Source: Bos javanicus (lineage: Eukaryota; Chordata; Mammalia; Artiodactyla; Bovidae). From it: a stretch of DNA of 64,000 nucleotides. The stretch lies in NCBI RefSeq assembly GCF_032452875.1, contig NC_083878.1, positions 39,199,878-39,263,877 of the forward strand. Reading direction: 5' to 3'. Shown piece by piece: positions 21,644-33,047 of the stretch (position 1 is the first letter of the stretch; each line of letters starts with the position of its first letter). The notes beneath the pieces were generated by a model. That model made no database searches. It saw nothing but the letters and a program-made list of their open reading frames with translations, and was not told the DNA's origin. Made by a program: the position numbers and the translations under genes.

Positions 21644-22084
21644 ATTCTGCAACTTAAATTTGACAACTAAGCAACATTTGAGTTCCTAAATTCCTGAGGG
21701 GAATCTTTTGGTAAATATCATAGAATAAAAGATTTCTTCCAAGCTTCCAAGAATGTTTTCAAATATAATGTCAAACTGAAGTTTGAATTCATATTCTACA
21801 CAAGAATATAATATTTGATTTGCCTTGTGAAATCAATTAAAAAGAAAGTACTTTTTCTTAAGAGCTTAATTGAGTAAAAATTAGATAATTATCTTTAGCT
21901 ACAATTCATTATATTTATAGCAAGACTTGTGCTCAAACTATTTAGAATATAAGAATATGAGAACTTGCCTTTTGAAACCTCAGATTTTTTACAGGTGTTC
22001 AAATTTATCTAGTGAATATGCTGGGTTTAGCATAAAGTTAAGATTATTTAATTTTTGTAGTATTTTCTATTTCTATTCTACATA
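21644..22084. other. Non-genic spacer
   Basis: AT-rich, with no recognised element. Confidence 0.5.
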
Positions 22085-23397
22085 GAGCAACAGTAGTCCT
22101 CATCTTTTAAATCTAACCAAGCATTCCCCCACCCTAACAAAGCCATCAAATTTCAACAACAAAAATACCACCTTAACTACTTGAGCAACACCATCCTAGT
22201 CTTCAAAATATTTAAGATTTTTTCAAACCTAATAAACAACATGAAAGCAAAGAATCAGACACGAGAAGAAAAGAAACTATGACTCAATTCACAAAAACAA
22301 CAGAAGAACACATACATAATCTTTCAGATACTAACATTATCAGACATGACTGTAAATTAACTACTGCACACACCTCCTTGTTGAGATCCTGAGATTCCTC
22401 ACTGCCCTGCATATAATCTGCACAGGGCACTACAGAAGCCTTTTTGACACAGAACGGCCAAGAGATATAGATGAAGAAGCTCCATGAAAAGACTGTTCCC
22501 CTTTCTGTCTACCCGTCTCCTACCCCCCCAAAAAAAACAAAACAGAACTGGAGAAGACCAGCTACACTGCTTTGAAATTCCAAAAGGAAAACTGCAGATA
22601 CACACACACACACACACATTCTGCCATGGTTCATGGTTATATTAGGGCCAAAGAGTCACCTGCTGAGTGGTGTGTAGGTTTTGAGTATGGGCTTAATCTT
22701 CCAGGAAATTGTAAGGTTTATAAAATAACTCTGTGATGATGAGACTGTCAGTGGTATACAGAGGAGAACTGGTAGAGCTCCCAACAAAGAGAAAAATCTG
22801 AGCAACAAAACACAGTAGTAGCCTAGAGGGAATTCTAGAACAGAAAAATGATGTTAGATAATGGGTAAGGAACTTTGAATGAGGCATGGTATTTAGTTAA
22901 TAATAATGTATCAATATTGGATCATGAATTGATGCAGTTCTTATGTACCACACTAATGTATAATGTTTAAATTAGAAGAAACTGATTGTGGGGTATATAG
23001 GACTCTCTGTGCTAGTTTCACAATTTTTTTTTCTGTAAATCTAATTCCATTCTAAAATACAAAGTGTAACTGAAATTATAGAACTAAGAAATGTAATAAC
23101 CTAAATGACTGAATTGGCTCAAGAGTCAAGTGGAGATGAGAAAGAGTAGAATTAGTAAACTTGAAGAGAGATTAATATATAATCTATCCAGTCTGAAAAA
23201 GAGAAATAGTAGATTGGAAAAAAGTAAATGGAATTCCTTAGACAAATTTAATATTATGTTAAAAATAGCTAATAGAAAACTAACAAATTGAGAAATGGAT
23301 CAGAAACTATTCACAATGAAATTCAGAAAGATTAAAAGTTAATCACTAGAAAGAGAGGAGAGTAGAAAGTGAAAAAAATAAGGATATCTAACATCTC
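22085..23397 (+). mobile_element. Decayed L1M, 5' UTR to ORF1 region
   Basis: The sequence actaacattatcagacatgact is typical of old L1 leaders. Around 23080-23260 the order ... aatgactgaattggctcaag ... acttgaagagagattaatat ... gtctgaaaaagagaaatag follows the ORF1 coiled-coil region, closed by many stops. It continues beyond the BovB at 24250. Confidence 0.65.
22599..22618. repeat. (CA)10 microsatellite
   Basis: Ten uninterrupted CA units, probably variable in length. Confidence 0.92.
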
Positions 23398-24187
23398 TTT
23401 ATGGCAGAAAGTGAAGAAGAACTAAAGAGCCTCTTGATGAAAGTAAAAAAGGAGAGTGAAAAAGTTGGCTTAAAGCTCAACATTCAGAAACCTAAAATCA
23501 TGGCATCCGGTCACATCACTTCATGGCAAATAGATGGGAAACAGTGGAAACATTAGTTGACTTTATTTTTCTGGGCTCCAAAATCACTGCAGATGGTGAT
23601 TGCAGCCATGAAATTAAAAGATGCTTACTCCTTGGAAGGAAAGTTATGGCCAACCTAGATAGCATATTAACAAGCAGAGACATTACTTTGTCAGCAAAAG
23701 TCCATCTAGCTAAGGCTATGGTTTTTCCAGTAGTCATGTATGGATGTGAGAGTTGGACTATAAAGAAAGCTGAGCACTGAAGAACTGATGCTTTTGAACT
23801 GTGTTGTTGGAGAAGACTCTTGAGAATCCCTTGGATTGCCAGGAGATCCAACCAGTCCATCCTAAAGGAGATCAGTCCTGGGTGTTCATTGGAAGGACTG
23901 ATGCTGAAGCTGAAACTACAATACTTTTGCCACCTCATGCTAAGAGCTGACTCATTAGAAAAGACCCTGATGCTGGGAAAGATTGAGGGCAGAGGAGAAG
24001 GGGATGACAGATGACGAGATGGTTGGATGGCATTATCGAGTCGATGGACATGGGTTTGGGTGGACTCCAGGGTGCTTCCTCCAGCCCAGCTTTTTTCATG
24101 ATGTACTCTGCATATAAGTTAAATAAGCAGGGTGACAATATACAGCTTTGATGTACTCCTTTTCCTATTTGGAACCAGTCTGTGTGC
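23398..24187. mobile_element. BovB in two opposed segments, atypical order
   Basis: The plus-strand segment 23398-24068 runs from just after the YADD box (LMAESEEELKSLL-like codons) to near the 3' end. It includes ITADGDCSHEIKRCLLLGRK and LQYFCHLMLRADSLEK. It stops before the BovB terminus. A minus-strand segment 24078-24187 then holds the codons for WFQIGKGVHQSCILSPCLFN, which lie upstream of YADD in the element. The inverted 5' piece is on the 3' side, unlike twin priming. Confidence 0.85.
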
Positions 24188-24204
24188 TTACATAAATTTT
24201 TGAA

Positions 24205-24208
24205 GTTC

Positions 24209-24244
<36 letters not shown>

Positions 24245-24246
24245 CA
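24205..24246. repeat. (TA/CA)n microsatellite
   Basis: Mixed tata, (AC)n and tata text at the right edge of the rearranged BovB. Confidence 0.85.
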
Positions 24247-24249
24247 ATA

Positions 24250-24944
24250 ATTACAATAAATGAAATGAAGTAAATGCTACATTTAAAATTCAAGTCATAT
24301 TTACCACATAAATATGCAAAATATCTGAGAGTAAAGCAATGGAAAAAAGCTACAGAAAGAAACAGTAACTGAAAGTTGGTTTGACAGATTAAGTGTAAAG
24401 GGAGAGAATTATGCTATATTAATACCAGATAAATAGATGCTAAGGAAAAAATCATTATAAGAATAAAATGAAGGTAACTCAGAATGATCAAAACTTTGAT
24501 TCATCATAAACATAGAAGTATAATTCTTAACGTAAGTATATAAAATATGATCTCAAAATATATAAAGCAAAATTGAAAGCAAACCAAGGAAAATATTTAT
24601 AAATATAAAATAATAAAAAATACTACATATTAGAAGCATGGGGTCAATTAAAATAATAATTCAAACTAAATTTATTTCAAATTACAGATAAAACATTGAA
24701 GTCAACCATCTGAGCATCCAATTAAAATATGAGCTAGGGCCTTGAGTAGATATTTCTCCAAAGAATATATACAAATAGCCAACAGCCCATCATTAATAAT
24801 TAGGGAACTTCACATGAAAACTACCGTGAAGTATCACCTCACAACTGTCAGTTTGAATATTATTAAAAAAAAAAGATAATAAACGTTGATGAGGATGCAG
24901 AAAATTTAGAACACCTGTGCATTATGGCAGGAATGCAAAATGGT
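24250..24944 (+). mobile_element. Decayed L1M, ORF2 pieces
   Basis: The first part (to ~24600) matches the ORF2 endonuclease region (gctatattaataccagataa, aaaatatataaagcaaaatt). From ~24690 the sequence jumps to the ORF2 C-terminus (gatatttctccaaagaatat, aagtatcacctcacaactgt, cgttgatgaggatgcagaaa). The RT middle is absent. Confidence 0.75.
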
Positions 24945-24950
24945 ATAGGT

Positions 24951-27442
24951 TCTACGAAGACCTACAAGACCTTTTAGAACTAACACCCAAAAAAGATGTC
25001 CTTTTCATTATAGGGGACTGGAATGCAAAAGTAGGAAGTCAAGAGTAACTTGGAGTAACCTGGAGTAACAGGCAAATTTGGCCTTGGAATACGGAATGAA
25101 GCAGGGCAAAGGCTAATAGAGTTTTGCCAAGAGAACGCACTGGTCACAGCAAACACCCTCTTCCAACAACACAAGAGAAGACTCTATACATGGACATCAC
25201 CAGATGGTCAATACTGAAATCAGATTGATTATATTCTTTGCAGCCAAAGATGGAGAAGCTCTATACAGTCAGCAAAAACAAGACCAGGAGCTGACCGTGG
25301 CTCAGATCATGAGCTCCTTATTGCCAAATTCAGACTTAAATTGAAGAAAGTGGGGAAAACCACTAGACCATCCAGGTATGACCTAAATCAAATCCCTTAT
25401 GATTATACAGTGGAAGTGAGAAATAGATTTAAGGGACTAGATCTGATAGACAGAGTGCCTGATGAACTATGGACGGATGTTTGTGACATTGTACAGGAGA
25501 CAGGGATCAAGACCATCCCCATGGAAAAGAAATGCAAAAAAGCAAAATGGCTGTCTGGGGAGGCCTTACAAATAGCTGTGAAAAGAAGAGAAATGAAAAG
25601 CAAAGGAGAAAAGGAAAGATATAAGCATCTGAATGCAGAGTTTCAAAAAATAGTGAGGAGAGAAAAGAAAGCCTTCTTCAGCGATCATGCAAAGAAATAG
25701 AGGAAAACAACAGAATGGGAAAGACTAGAGATCTCTTCAAGAAAATTAGAGATATCAAGGGAACATTTCATGCAAAGATGAGCTCGATAAAGGACAGAAA
25801 TAGTATGGACCTAACAGAAGCAGAAGATATTAAAAAGAGGTGGCAAGAATACACAGAAGAACTGTACAAAAAAGATCTTCACGACCAAGATAATCACGAT
25901 GGTGTGATCACTCACCTAGAGCCAGACATCCTGGAATGTGAAGTCAAGTGGGCATTAGGAAGCATCACTACAAACAAAGCTAGTGGAGGTGATGGAATTC
26001 CAGTGGAGCTATTTCAAATCCTGAAAGATGATGCTGTGAAGGTGCTGCACTCAATATGCCAGCAAATTTAGAAAACTCAGCAGTGCCCACAGGACTGGAA
26101 AAGGTCAGTTTTCATTCCAATCCCAAAGAAAGGCAATGCCAAAGAATGCTCAAAAAACCACACAATTGCATTCATCTCACACACTAGTGAAGTAATGCTC
26201 AAAATTCTTCAAGCCAAGCTTCAGCAATATGTGAACCATGAACTTCCAGATGTCCAAGCTGTTTTTAGAAAAGGCAGAGGAACCAGACATCAATTTGCCA
26301 ACATCCGCTGGATCATGGAAAAAGCAAGAGAGTTCCAGAAAAGCATCTACTTCTGTTTTATTGACTATGCCAAAGCCTTTGACTGTGTGGATCATAATAA
26401 ACTGTGGAAAATTCTGAAAGAGATGGGAATACCAGACCACCTGACCTGCCTCTTGAGAAACCTATATGCAGGTCAGGAAGCAACAGTTAGAACTGGACAT
26501 GGAACCACAGACTGGTTCCAAATAGGAAAAGGAGTATGACAAGGCTGTATATTGTCACCCTGTTTAATTAACTTATATGCAGAGTACATCATGAGAAATG
26601 CTGGGCTGGACGCAGCACAAGCTGGAATCAAGATTTCCGGGAGAAATATCAATAACCTCAGATACGCAGATGACACCACCCTTATGGCAGAAAGTGAAGA
26701 GGAGCTAAAAAGGCTCTTGATGAGGGTGAAAGAGGAGAGTAAAAAAGTTGGCTTAAAGCTCAACATTCAGAAAACAAAGATCATGGCATCTGGTCCCATC
26801 ACTTCATGGGAAATAGATGGGGAAACAGTGGAAACAGTGTCAGACTTTATTTTTGGGGGCTCCAAAATCACTGCAGATGGTGATTGCAGCCATGAAATTA
26901 AAAGACGCTTACTCCTTTGCAGAAAAGTTATGACCAACTGAGATAGCATATTGAAAAGCAGAGACATTATTTTGCCAACAAAGGTCTGTCTAGTCAAGGC
27001 TATGGTTTTTCCAGTGGTCATGTATGGATGTGAGAGTTGGACTGTGAAGAAAGCTGAGTGCTGAAGAATTGATGCTTTTGAACTGTGGTGTTGGAGAAGA
27101 CTCCTGAGAATCCCTTGGACTGCAAGGAGATCCAACCAGTCCATTCTAAAGGAGATCAGAGCTGGGTGTTCTTTGGAAGCAATGATGCTAAAGCTGAAAC
27201 TGCAGTACTTTGGCCACCTCATGCGAAGAGTTGACTCATTGGAAAAGACTCTGATGCTGGGAGGGATTGGGGGCAGGAGGAAAAGTGGATGACAGGGGAT
27301 GAGATGGCTGGATGGCATCACTGACTCAATGGACGTGAGTTTGAGTGAACTCCGGGAGTTGGTGATGGACAGGGAGGCCTGGCGTGCTGCGATTCATGGG
27401 GTTGCAAAGAGTTGGACGTGACTGAGTGACTGAACTGAACTG
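24951..27442 (+). mobile_element. BovB LINE, 2.5 kb, single orientation
   Basis: This is the longest single-orientation BovB here. It begins inside the endonuclease domain and reaches the terminal ctgaactgaactg. It is nested in L1M ORF2: the L1 reading aaaatggtataggt on the left resumes as ataggtacaaaggaaaatag on the right. The shared ataggt (24945-24950 and 27443-27448) is a short target-site duplication. Confidence 0.95.
24957..27290 (+). pseudogene. BovB endonuclease/RT polyprotein remnant
   Basis: Order of recognisable parts: the C-terminal half of the endonuclease with GDWNAKVGSQE (~25013) and SDHELL (~25300, including the catalytic-type His); a charged linker (GEKERYKHLNAEFQKI, ~25610); GFRKGRGT-like text (~26262, degraded to VFRKGRGT); motif A FIDYAKAFDCVDH (~26360); QGCILSP (~26540); YADD (~26665); ELWCWRR (~27080). 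The frame is broken repeatedly, including a TGA at 26537-26539 replacing the Arg before QGC and a TGA in the RRRRGR-equivalent at ~27290. The longest clean pieces are 114-129 codons. It cannot make a working protein. Confidence 0.9.
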
Positions 27443-27448
27443 ATAGGT

Positions 27449-28060
27449 ACAAAGGAAAATAGTATGAAGGTCCCCAGAAATAAGACTAGAACTACCATAT
27501 GATCCAGCAATCCTACTTCTAAATATTTATCTAAAAGTACTGAAATCAAGATCTCGAAGAGGTATTCACACACTCACGTTCATTACAGCACTATTCACAA
27601 TAGCCAGAATGTGGAAACAGTGTAAAAGTCCATGGAAAGATGAATAGAGAAAATGTGGTATATAGATAAAGTGGAATATTATTCAACCTCACAAAAAGAA
27701 GAAAATTCTGTAATATGTTCCAGCAAGGATGAACCTTGAGGCCATTACACTAAGTGAAATAAACTGTCACAAAAAGACAAATACTGCAATATTCCACTTA
27801 CATGAGGTATCTAAAACAGTCAAATTCACAGAAGCAGAGTTGAATGCCTGCTTTGGGGCTGTGGAGGAGGAGCAAATGGGGAGTTAAGAATCATCAGGCA
27901 GAAGGTTTAAGTTAAGCAGGATAAGCAAGTTTTAGGGATTTGCTGTACAACTTAGAACATACATTCTACAATGTCTTAGTGTACAGATAAACATTTGTTA
28001 ATAGGGTAGATCTCACATTGTCTTTTACCACAATAAAATAACATTTTTAAAAAAGTTAAT
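27449..28060 (+). mobile_element. Decayed L1M, ORF2 end and 3' UTR
   Basis: The sequence accatatgatccagcaatcc, ttcacaatagccagaatgtg, gtggaatattattcaacctc and agtgaaataaactgtcacaa is the standard old-L1 3' end. It continues the L1 split by the BovB. Confidence 0.9.
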
Positions 28061-28675
28061 AAAAATCCTAATAAAAATCTAGTGACTAGAAAGTTCTAGT
28101 CACTAGAATTATTGAAAAAGTAGTTAAAACATTTTATCTTAAAAAAAAAAGACTCCAGTCCTTGACAGCTTGTCAATTTTACCAAACATGAGGAAATAAC
28201 TCTAATCTTAAATAGCTGTTTTACATTTGACTGTTGTCAAACCCACTGAAGGACAATATGGGAAAGGAAAATTGTAGAGAATAATCTCACACATAAATGT
28301 ATATGCAAACAATTAGAAAATAAAATGCATTAATGCATTTTTTTATGAAATAAATAAATTGACTTTCACAACAGGAATGCAAGTTTGACTTACATTAAAA
28401 TTTGATTACTGTGAATCACTGTATTAACACATTAAGAGATAACTATATGACCATTGTAATATATGCAGGAAAGCATTGTCCAAAATTCAATATTTATTCA
28501 TAATGAAAATTCTTAGCAAATTAGGAATAAAAGGGAATCTAGCCTGATTTAAGTAGTTATATTAATTCAAGCTTCATGGCAAAATGGTGAAAACAATTCT
28601 GTATAGTGTGAGAAAAAGGCAGTTATCTAGTATTAACACTTCATTTAACATCATATTAGATGCCATACCATTATA
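28061..28675 (+). mobile_element. Decayed L1 ORF2 RT-region fragment
   Basis: Diverged matches follow L1 ORF2 order: gacagcttgtcaattttacc, aacaggaatgcaagtttgac, then atggcaaaatggtgaaaaca. This is a second old L1; its later ORF2 part reappears at 30130. The stretch 28883-28913, after the SINE, belongs to the same background. Confidence 0.6.
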
Positions 28676-28882
28676 CTGCGTGTGTTCAGTTGCTTTGTGG
28701 TATTTGACTCTTTGCGACCCCAATGGACTATAGCCTACCAGGCCACTCTCCATGGGATTTCTCCAGGTAAGAATACTGGAGGGGTTGCCATGTCCTCCTC
28801 CAGGGGATCTTTCCGACCCAGGGATCAAAACAGTATCTACTGCATTGCAAGTGGATTCTTTACCACTGAGCCACTAGGGAAG
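28676..28882 (-). mobile_element. Bov-tA SINE with 8-bp target-site duplication
   Basis: A full minus-strand element (gtgttcagttgctttgtggt ... gccactagggaag). The 8-mer ccattata flanks it at 28668-28675 and 28883-28890. Confidence 0.9.
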
Positions 28883-28928
28883 CCATTATATTAAGAATAA
28901 TAATTAAAGGTGTAAAAATTATGAAGAG

Positions 28929-29171
28929 TTCTATTTCCAGTTTTTTAAGGAATCTCCACACTGTTCTCCATAGTGGCTGTACTAGTTTGCATTCCCACCA
29001 ACAGTGTAAGAGGGTTCCCTTTTCTCCACACCCTCTCCAGCATTTATTGCTTGTAGACTTTTGGATTGCAGCCATTCTGACTGGTGTGAAATGGTACCTC
29101 ATAGTGGTTTTGATTTTCATTTCTCTGATAATGAGTGATGTTGAGCATCTTTTCATGTGTTTGTTAGCCAA
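28929..29171 (-). pseudogene. L1 ORF2 C-terminal Cys/His segment
   Basis: The minus-strand frame encodes the last part of L1 ORF2p: MRYHFTPVRMAAIQKS, then a Cys-rich segment with CWRGCGEKGTLLHCWWEC. That gives the C-x3-C-x7-H-x4-C spacing of the ORF2 zinc-knuckle-like motif, followed by LVQPLWRTVWRFLKKLEIEL. The frame is open to the inversion breakpoint. Endonuclease and RT domains are absent, so it is only a fragment. Confidence 0.88.
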
Positions 29172-29818
29172 CCAAAAATAGAGCTGCCATTTGATCCAGT
29201 AATCCCACTCCGAGCATATATCCAGACAAAACTAGAATTTGAAATGGTGCATGCACTCCTATGTTCATAGCAGCATTATTTACAAGAGCCAAGACATGGA
29301 AACAACCTAAATGTCCATCGATAGATGAGTGGATAAATGATGTGGTAAATGTATATATTTTTGTATATAATGGAATATCACTCAATTATCAAAAAGAATG
29401 AAATAATGCCATTTGCTGCAGCATGGATATACCTAAAGATTACCATACTTAGGTAAATCAGAAAGGGACAGACAAATACCATATCATATCACTTATACAT
29501 GGAACCTAAAATATGACACAAATCAACATATCTATGAAACGAAAACATACCCATATATATATAGAGAAGAGACTTGTGATTGCCAAGAGGAAGGCAGGTT
29601 GAAGGAAGGAAGGATTGGGAGCTTTGAATTAGAGGCGAACTATTATATGTAGGGGGGATAAACCACAAGGTGCTACTGAACAGCACAGGGAACTATGTTC
29701 AATATTCTTTGACAAAACATAATAGGAAAGAAGAAGAAGAACCGAGTCACTGTTGTGCAGGAGAAATTAACACAACATTGTAAATCAACTGTACTTTAAT
29801 AAAATTTTTTCAAAGAAA
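28929..29818. mobile_element. L1 LINE with 5' inversion and target-site duplication
   Basis: The left segment, to ~29170, is minus-strand ORF2 C-terminus. The right segment ~29171-29818 is plus-strand 3' UTR ending in poly(A). The breakpoints are adjacent in L1: both segments reach the text near aaatagaactgcc, with about 10 bp shared. aaaaattatgaagag before and aaaaattgtgaagag after (one mismatch) are the target-site copies. This is a textbook twin-priming product. Confidence 0.93.
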
Positions 29819-29884
29819 AAAAAATTGTGAAGAGGAAACAGTTTGCATGTGTGTTTTTGAGGAGCACAGGAGTGGATATGATTG

Positions 29885-30118
29885 TCTATATCAAAGATTA
29901 GCAAACACTTTACATAAAGGGCGAGCAAGCCAGTAAATATTTTAGATTTTGCTGGCCCTTGTGGTGTCTGCTACAACTATTTAAATCTGTATCCTGGAAG
30001 CAGCCATACACAGTACTTAAACAAATAAGCATGGCTGGGTTTCAATAAAACTTAATTAACAAAATAAAGCACAGGCCAGATTTGGTCCAGAGGCTGGAGT
30101 CTGTAACCCTCTTGCCCT
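29885..30118 (+). mobile_element. Ancient hAT-like nonautonomous DNA transposon (MER type)
   Basis: The sequence attagcaaacactttacataa ... attttagattttgctggccc ... gcatggctgggtttcaataa ... cagatttggtccagaggctg matches a very common mammalian MER element. A second, reversed fragment of the family is at 62742. The family name is not certain. Confidence 0.7.
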
Positions 30119-30129
30119 ACACAGCTGGA

Positions 30130-30700
30130 TCCCCCAAATTTTATAGATGCATTATTAGAATTAATAAAAGAGATTTAAAATTTTTGAATACAAAATCAAA
30201 ATGCAAGATTAATTGTATTTCTCTACACTAGGAACAAATAGATAGAAAAGATAAGTTTAGCAACCAAAATGAAACATATCTAAAAATAAATCTGGAAAAA
30301 AATATACACAAGGACTTTATAAGTCAAATGATTAAAATCCATTGAAAACCTTTAAAGAACACCCAGATCAATGCATCTAGGCATTTTATTTGTGGATTAG
30401 AAGCTTTAAGATTACAAAGATAACACTCCCTCAAAAACAGATCTACAAATTAGTGATAATTCTAATTTTTTTAACAAATCACTTTTGGGGGAAGAATTCT
30501 AAAAGCTGTTTGTATAATTAATTTGGGAAAACATTTATCCTAAAGGAGACTGAGTATTTATTAATAACAGGAAGCATAGCAAGTAGGGTAGTTGTCTTAT
30601 CAGACATCAATTACTCTTATTACCCTGTATTAACTTAGTATAGTATTGATGCAAGGATTGAACAAAGGAACAGAATAATTCTGAAACCATCCCACATTAT
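30130..30700 (+). mobile_element. Decayed L1 ORF2, post-RT region
   Basis: The sequence acaaaatcaaaatgcaagat, gtatttctctacactaggaa and aatcaattac-like text at ~30605 follows L1 ORF2 downstream of the RT motif. Probably the continuation of 28061-28675, split by the younger L1 and the hAT element. Confidence 0.65.
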
Positions 30701-31759
30701 ATAAAAAACATAATTTGTAACTAATCTAACATTGTATGTGATGAATTCAGTGATGCACTGTTACTGTATGACAGTATTTAGATTTAACATTAACTAATAC
30801 AAGATAGTATAGTAAAAGAGCTTTTCCTCTGTTTTTCCCTCAAGATGAATATTTATGGGAAGCTACATAAAACTGCGTCTGAACTAAGCACAAGTGATGA
30901 ATTATGGGAAAAATCAGACTTTTCATAGAAAAACATGTCTGTTGTAACAGGCATCACCAATGACATTTGCTGAATATATTGATAATATATCCCAAATTAA
31001 GATGGATCATTTGTGAAAACCAGCAAATGTGCTCTAAAATCAATCAACTCTACATCACATCTCATTAATCAAATGACGTCCCTCCTGTCAAGGACTCTAG
31101 GCCACGTGCTTTGTGCTTTATCATCCCTTCAAAATGCTTGGACAGAGAGCTCTGTGTCAAAATAATAGACACCTCCATGTCTGGCTAACATTCCCATGTT
31201 TCTACAGGATCTCATCCCATTTTGAGGCTGGGGTTTTTGTTTTGCTCTATCTACTTCTCTGTCCAAACAAATTAATCACAATACATTAAGATACCTAGTA
31301 GACAACCAGGACCATTCTATTAGAAAGGTGACCCACTAATAGTTACCTAGGGATGACAAACAACATTATTTGGAAAAATATCTCCCCTAATCCACCACTA
31401 AAATCATTCAGAAATCAAATGTAGATAATTTATTTTTGGGAACTCTGCATTGTTTACTTTAGTGATATAAACATTTAAATATTTACCACTCAACTGTAAA
31501 TATGCTTGCTGCTTTGCTTTACAATTTTAATGTTAGAATTACCACCGCTATTTTTATTAGTGCCTAGTAAAGTTTTACAGACCTTTCTACTTCTTAAATT
31601 TTATCTCTATATCTTAACCTCCATATGCAAGTATTTTTATTCTTGTTTAATCATTGCTAGAGGTGTGTGGCATTTTTTAAATTTAACTATAAAGTTTGAG
31701 AACCTCTACTGGATAAGGAGAGTTTCCTATAAAAATGGTGACTAGATTTAGTCACCATT
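30701..31759. other. Non-genic spacer
   Basis: No repeat or gene is recognised. A 79-codon frame at 31506-31745 has no motif. Confidence 0.5.
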
Positions 31760-31768
31760 GCAGTCTGG

Positions 31769-31800
31769 AAAATCCCATGGACGGAGGAGCCTGGAGGAAA
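31769..31800 (+). mobile_element. 32-bp Bov-A fragment between direct repeats
   Basis: The text aaaatcccatggacggagga plus gcctggagg is the middle of a Bov-A monomer, truncated at both ends. The 9-mer gcagtctgg flanks it at 31760-31768 and 31801-31809. Confidence 0.75.
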
Positions 31801-31847
31801 GCAGTCTGGCATGCTTTCTTTACGTACACATTTTTTGTTTGTTTCTT

Positions 31848-32050
31848 GTTTAGTTGCTAAGTCTTATCTGACTCTTTTGCCACACCATAGACTGTAGCCT
31901 GCCAGGCTCCTCTGTCCATGAGATTTCCCAGGCAAAAATATTGGAGTGGGCTTCCATTTCTTTCTCCAGGGAATCTTCCCAACCTAGGGACCAAAGCCAT
32001 GTCTTCTACTTTGGCAGGCAGGTTCTTTACCACTGAGCCACCAAGGAAGT
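31848..32050 (-). mobile_element. Bov-tA SINE
   Basis: A full minus-strand element (tttagttgctaagtcttatc ... gagccaccaaggaag), moderately diverged. The target-site duplication is not clear. Confidence 0.9.
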
Positions 32051-32051
32051 G

Positions 32052-32754
32052 CACCTATGAGCACTCCTATCATTGAGGATTCAGTAAGATTGTGTACAAA
32101 AGAAAACCTGAATAACATCAGTTAGCAAGTGCATTTCACTCTTAAATAAAAGCCCAACAATGAGTATTCTGGAATGAGAGGTGGCTACACAGTTTTCAGG
32201 CATCTTTCAGGTCACCACTCTCCCTGTCATCAGCAGGTGGCCTAGAACTCAGGATCCAAGGTGCTGCCAGAATCAGGAAGCAGGATGGAAGGCAAAGAAA
32301 AAGGGGCAAAGGACGAGTTAAACACTAAACATACAATAGACATTCAATGTTCACAGACAGACTGAAGATAACCGATGTAATTAGAAAAAGAAGTACAGTT
32401 AGTCCATGACTCCCCTCTTCTCTCTTCCTCCCTTTCCCCACTCCATGCCATACTACTTCTTCCCTCTGGCTCTCTCTACCCCCACCCGTCTTGTCTGGAA
32501 AAGTGAAACTCCAAAGCTTCCCACAGTTGTCACCAAAACTGTGCTTCAGTAAACCAGTAATTCAGTAGGTAGCTTCTTCTTCATGACACAAATGATGAAT
32601 GACTTATCTTCCCTTTTACTCTTTTGACTCTGGTAGCTGTTTTGGCATTACCTTCACATGTGGGGAGACAGAAGTGTTCCCTCTGCACATGCCTGACAAT
32701 TCTTAGGCGAGCAATCCCAACTAGTATTTTCACAGGAATTATGTATTATTTAAG
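32052..32754. other. Non-genic spacer with pyrimidine tract
   Basis: A C+T-rich tract at ~32407-32500 (cccctcttctctcttcctcc) is the only compositional feature. It is slightly more GC-rich than its surroundings. Confidence 0.5.
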
Positions 32755-32764
32755 TGAGATATAG

Positions 32765-33036
32765 CTGCTGCTGCTAAGTCGCTTCAGTCGTGTCCGACTC
32801 TGTGCGACCCCATAGACAGCAGCCCACCAGGCTCCCCTGTCCCTGGGATTCTCCAGGCAAGAACACTCGAGTGGGTTGCCATTTCCTTCTCCAATGCATG
32901 AAAGTGCAAAGTGAAAGTGAGGTCGCTCAGTCGTGTCTGACTCTTAGCGACCCCATGGATTACAGCCTACCAGGCTCCTCCGTCCATGGGATTTTCCAGG
33001 CAAGAGTACTGGAGTGGGGTGCCATTGCCTTCTCCG
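32765..33036 (-). mobile_element. Bov-A2 SINE, full length
   Basis: A minus-strand dimer (ctgctgctaagtcgcttcag ... tgccattgccttctccg) with many CpGs retained, so young. The shared tgagata at 32755-32761 and 33040-33046 is the likely target-site duplication. Confidence 0.94.
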
Positions 33037-33047
33037 AACTGAGATAG

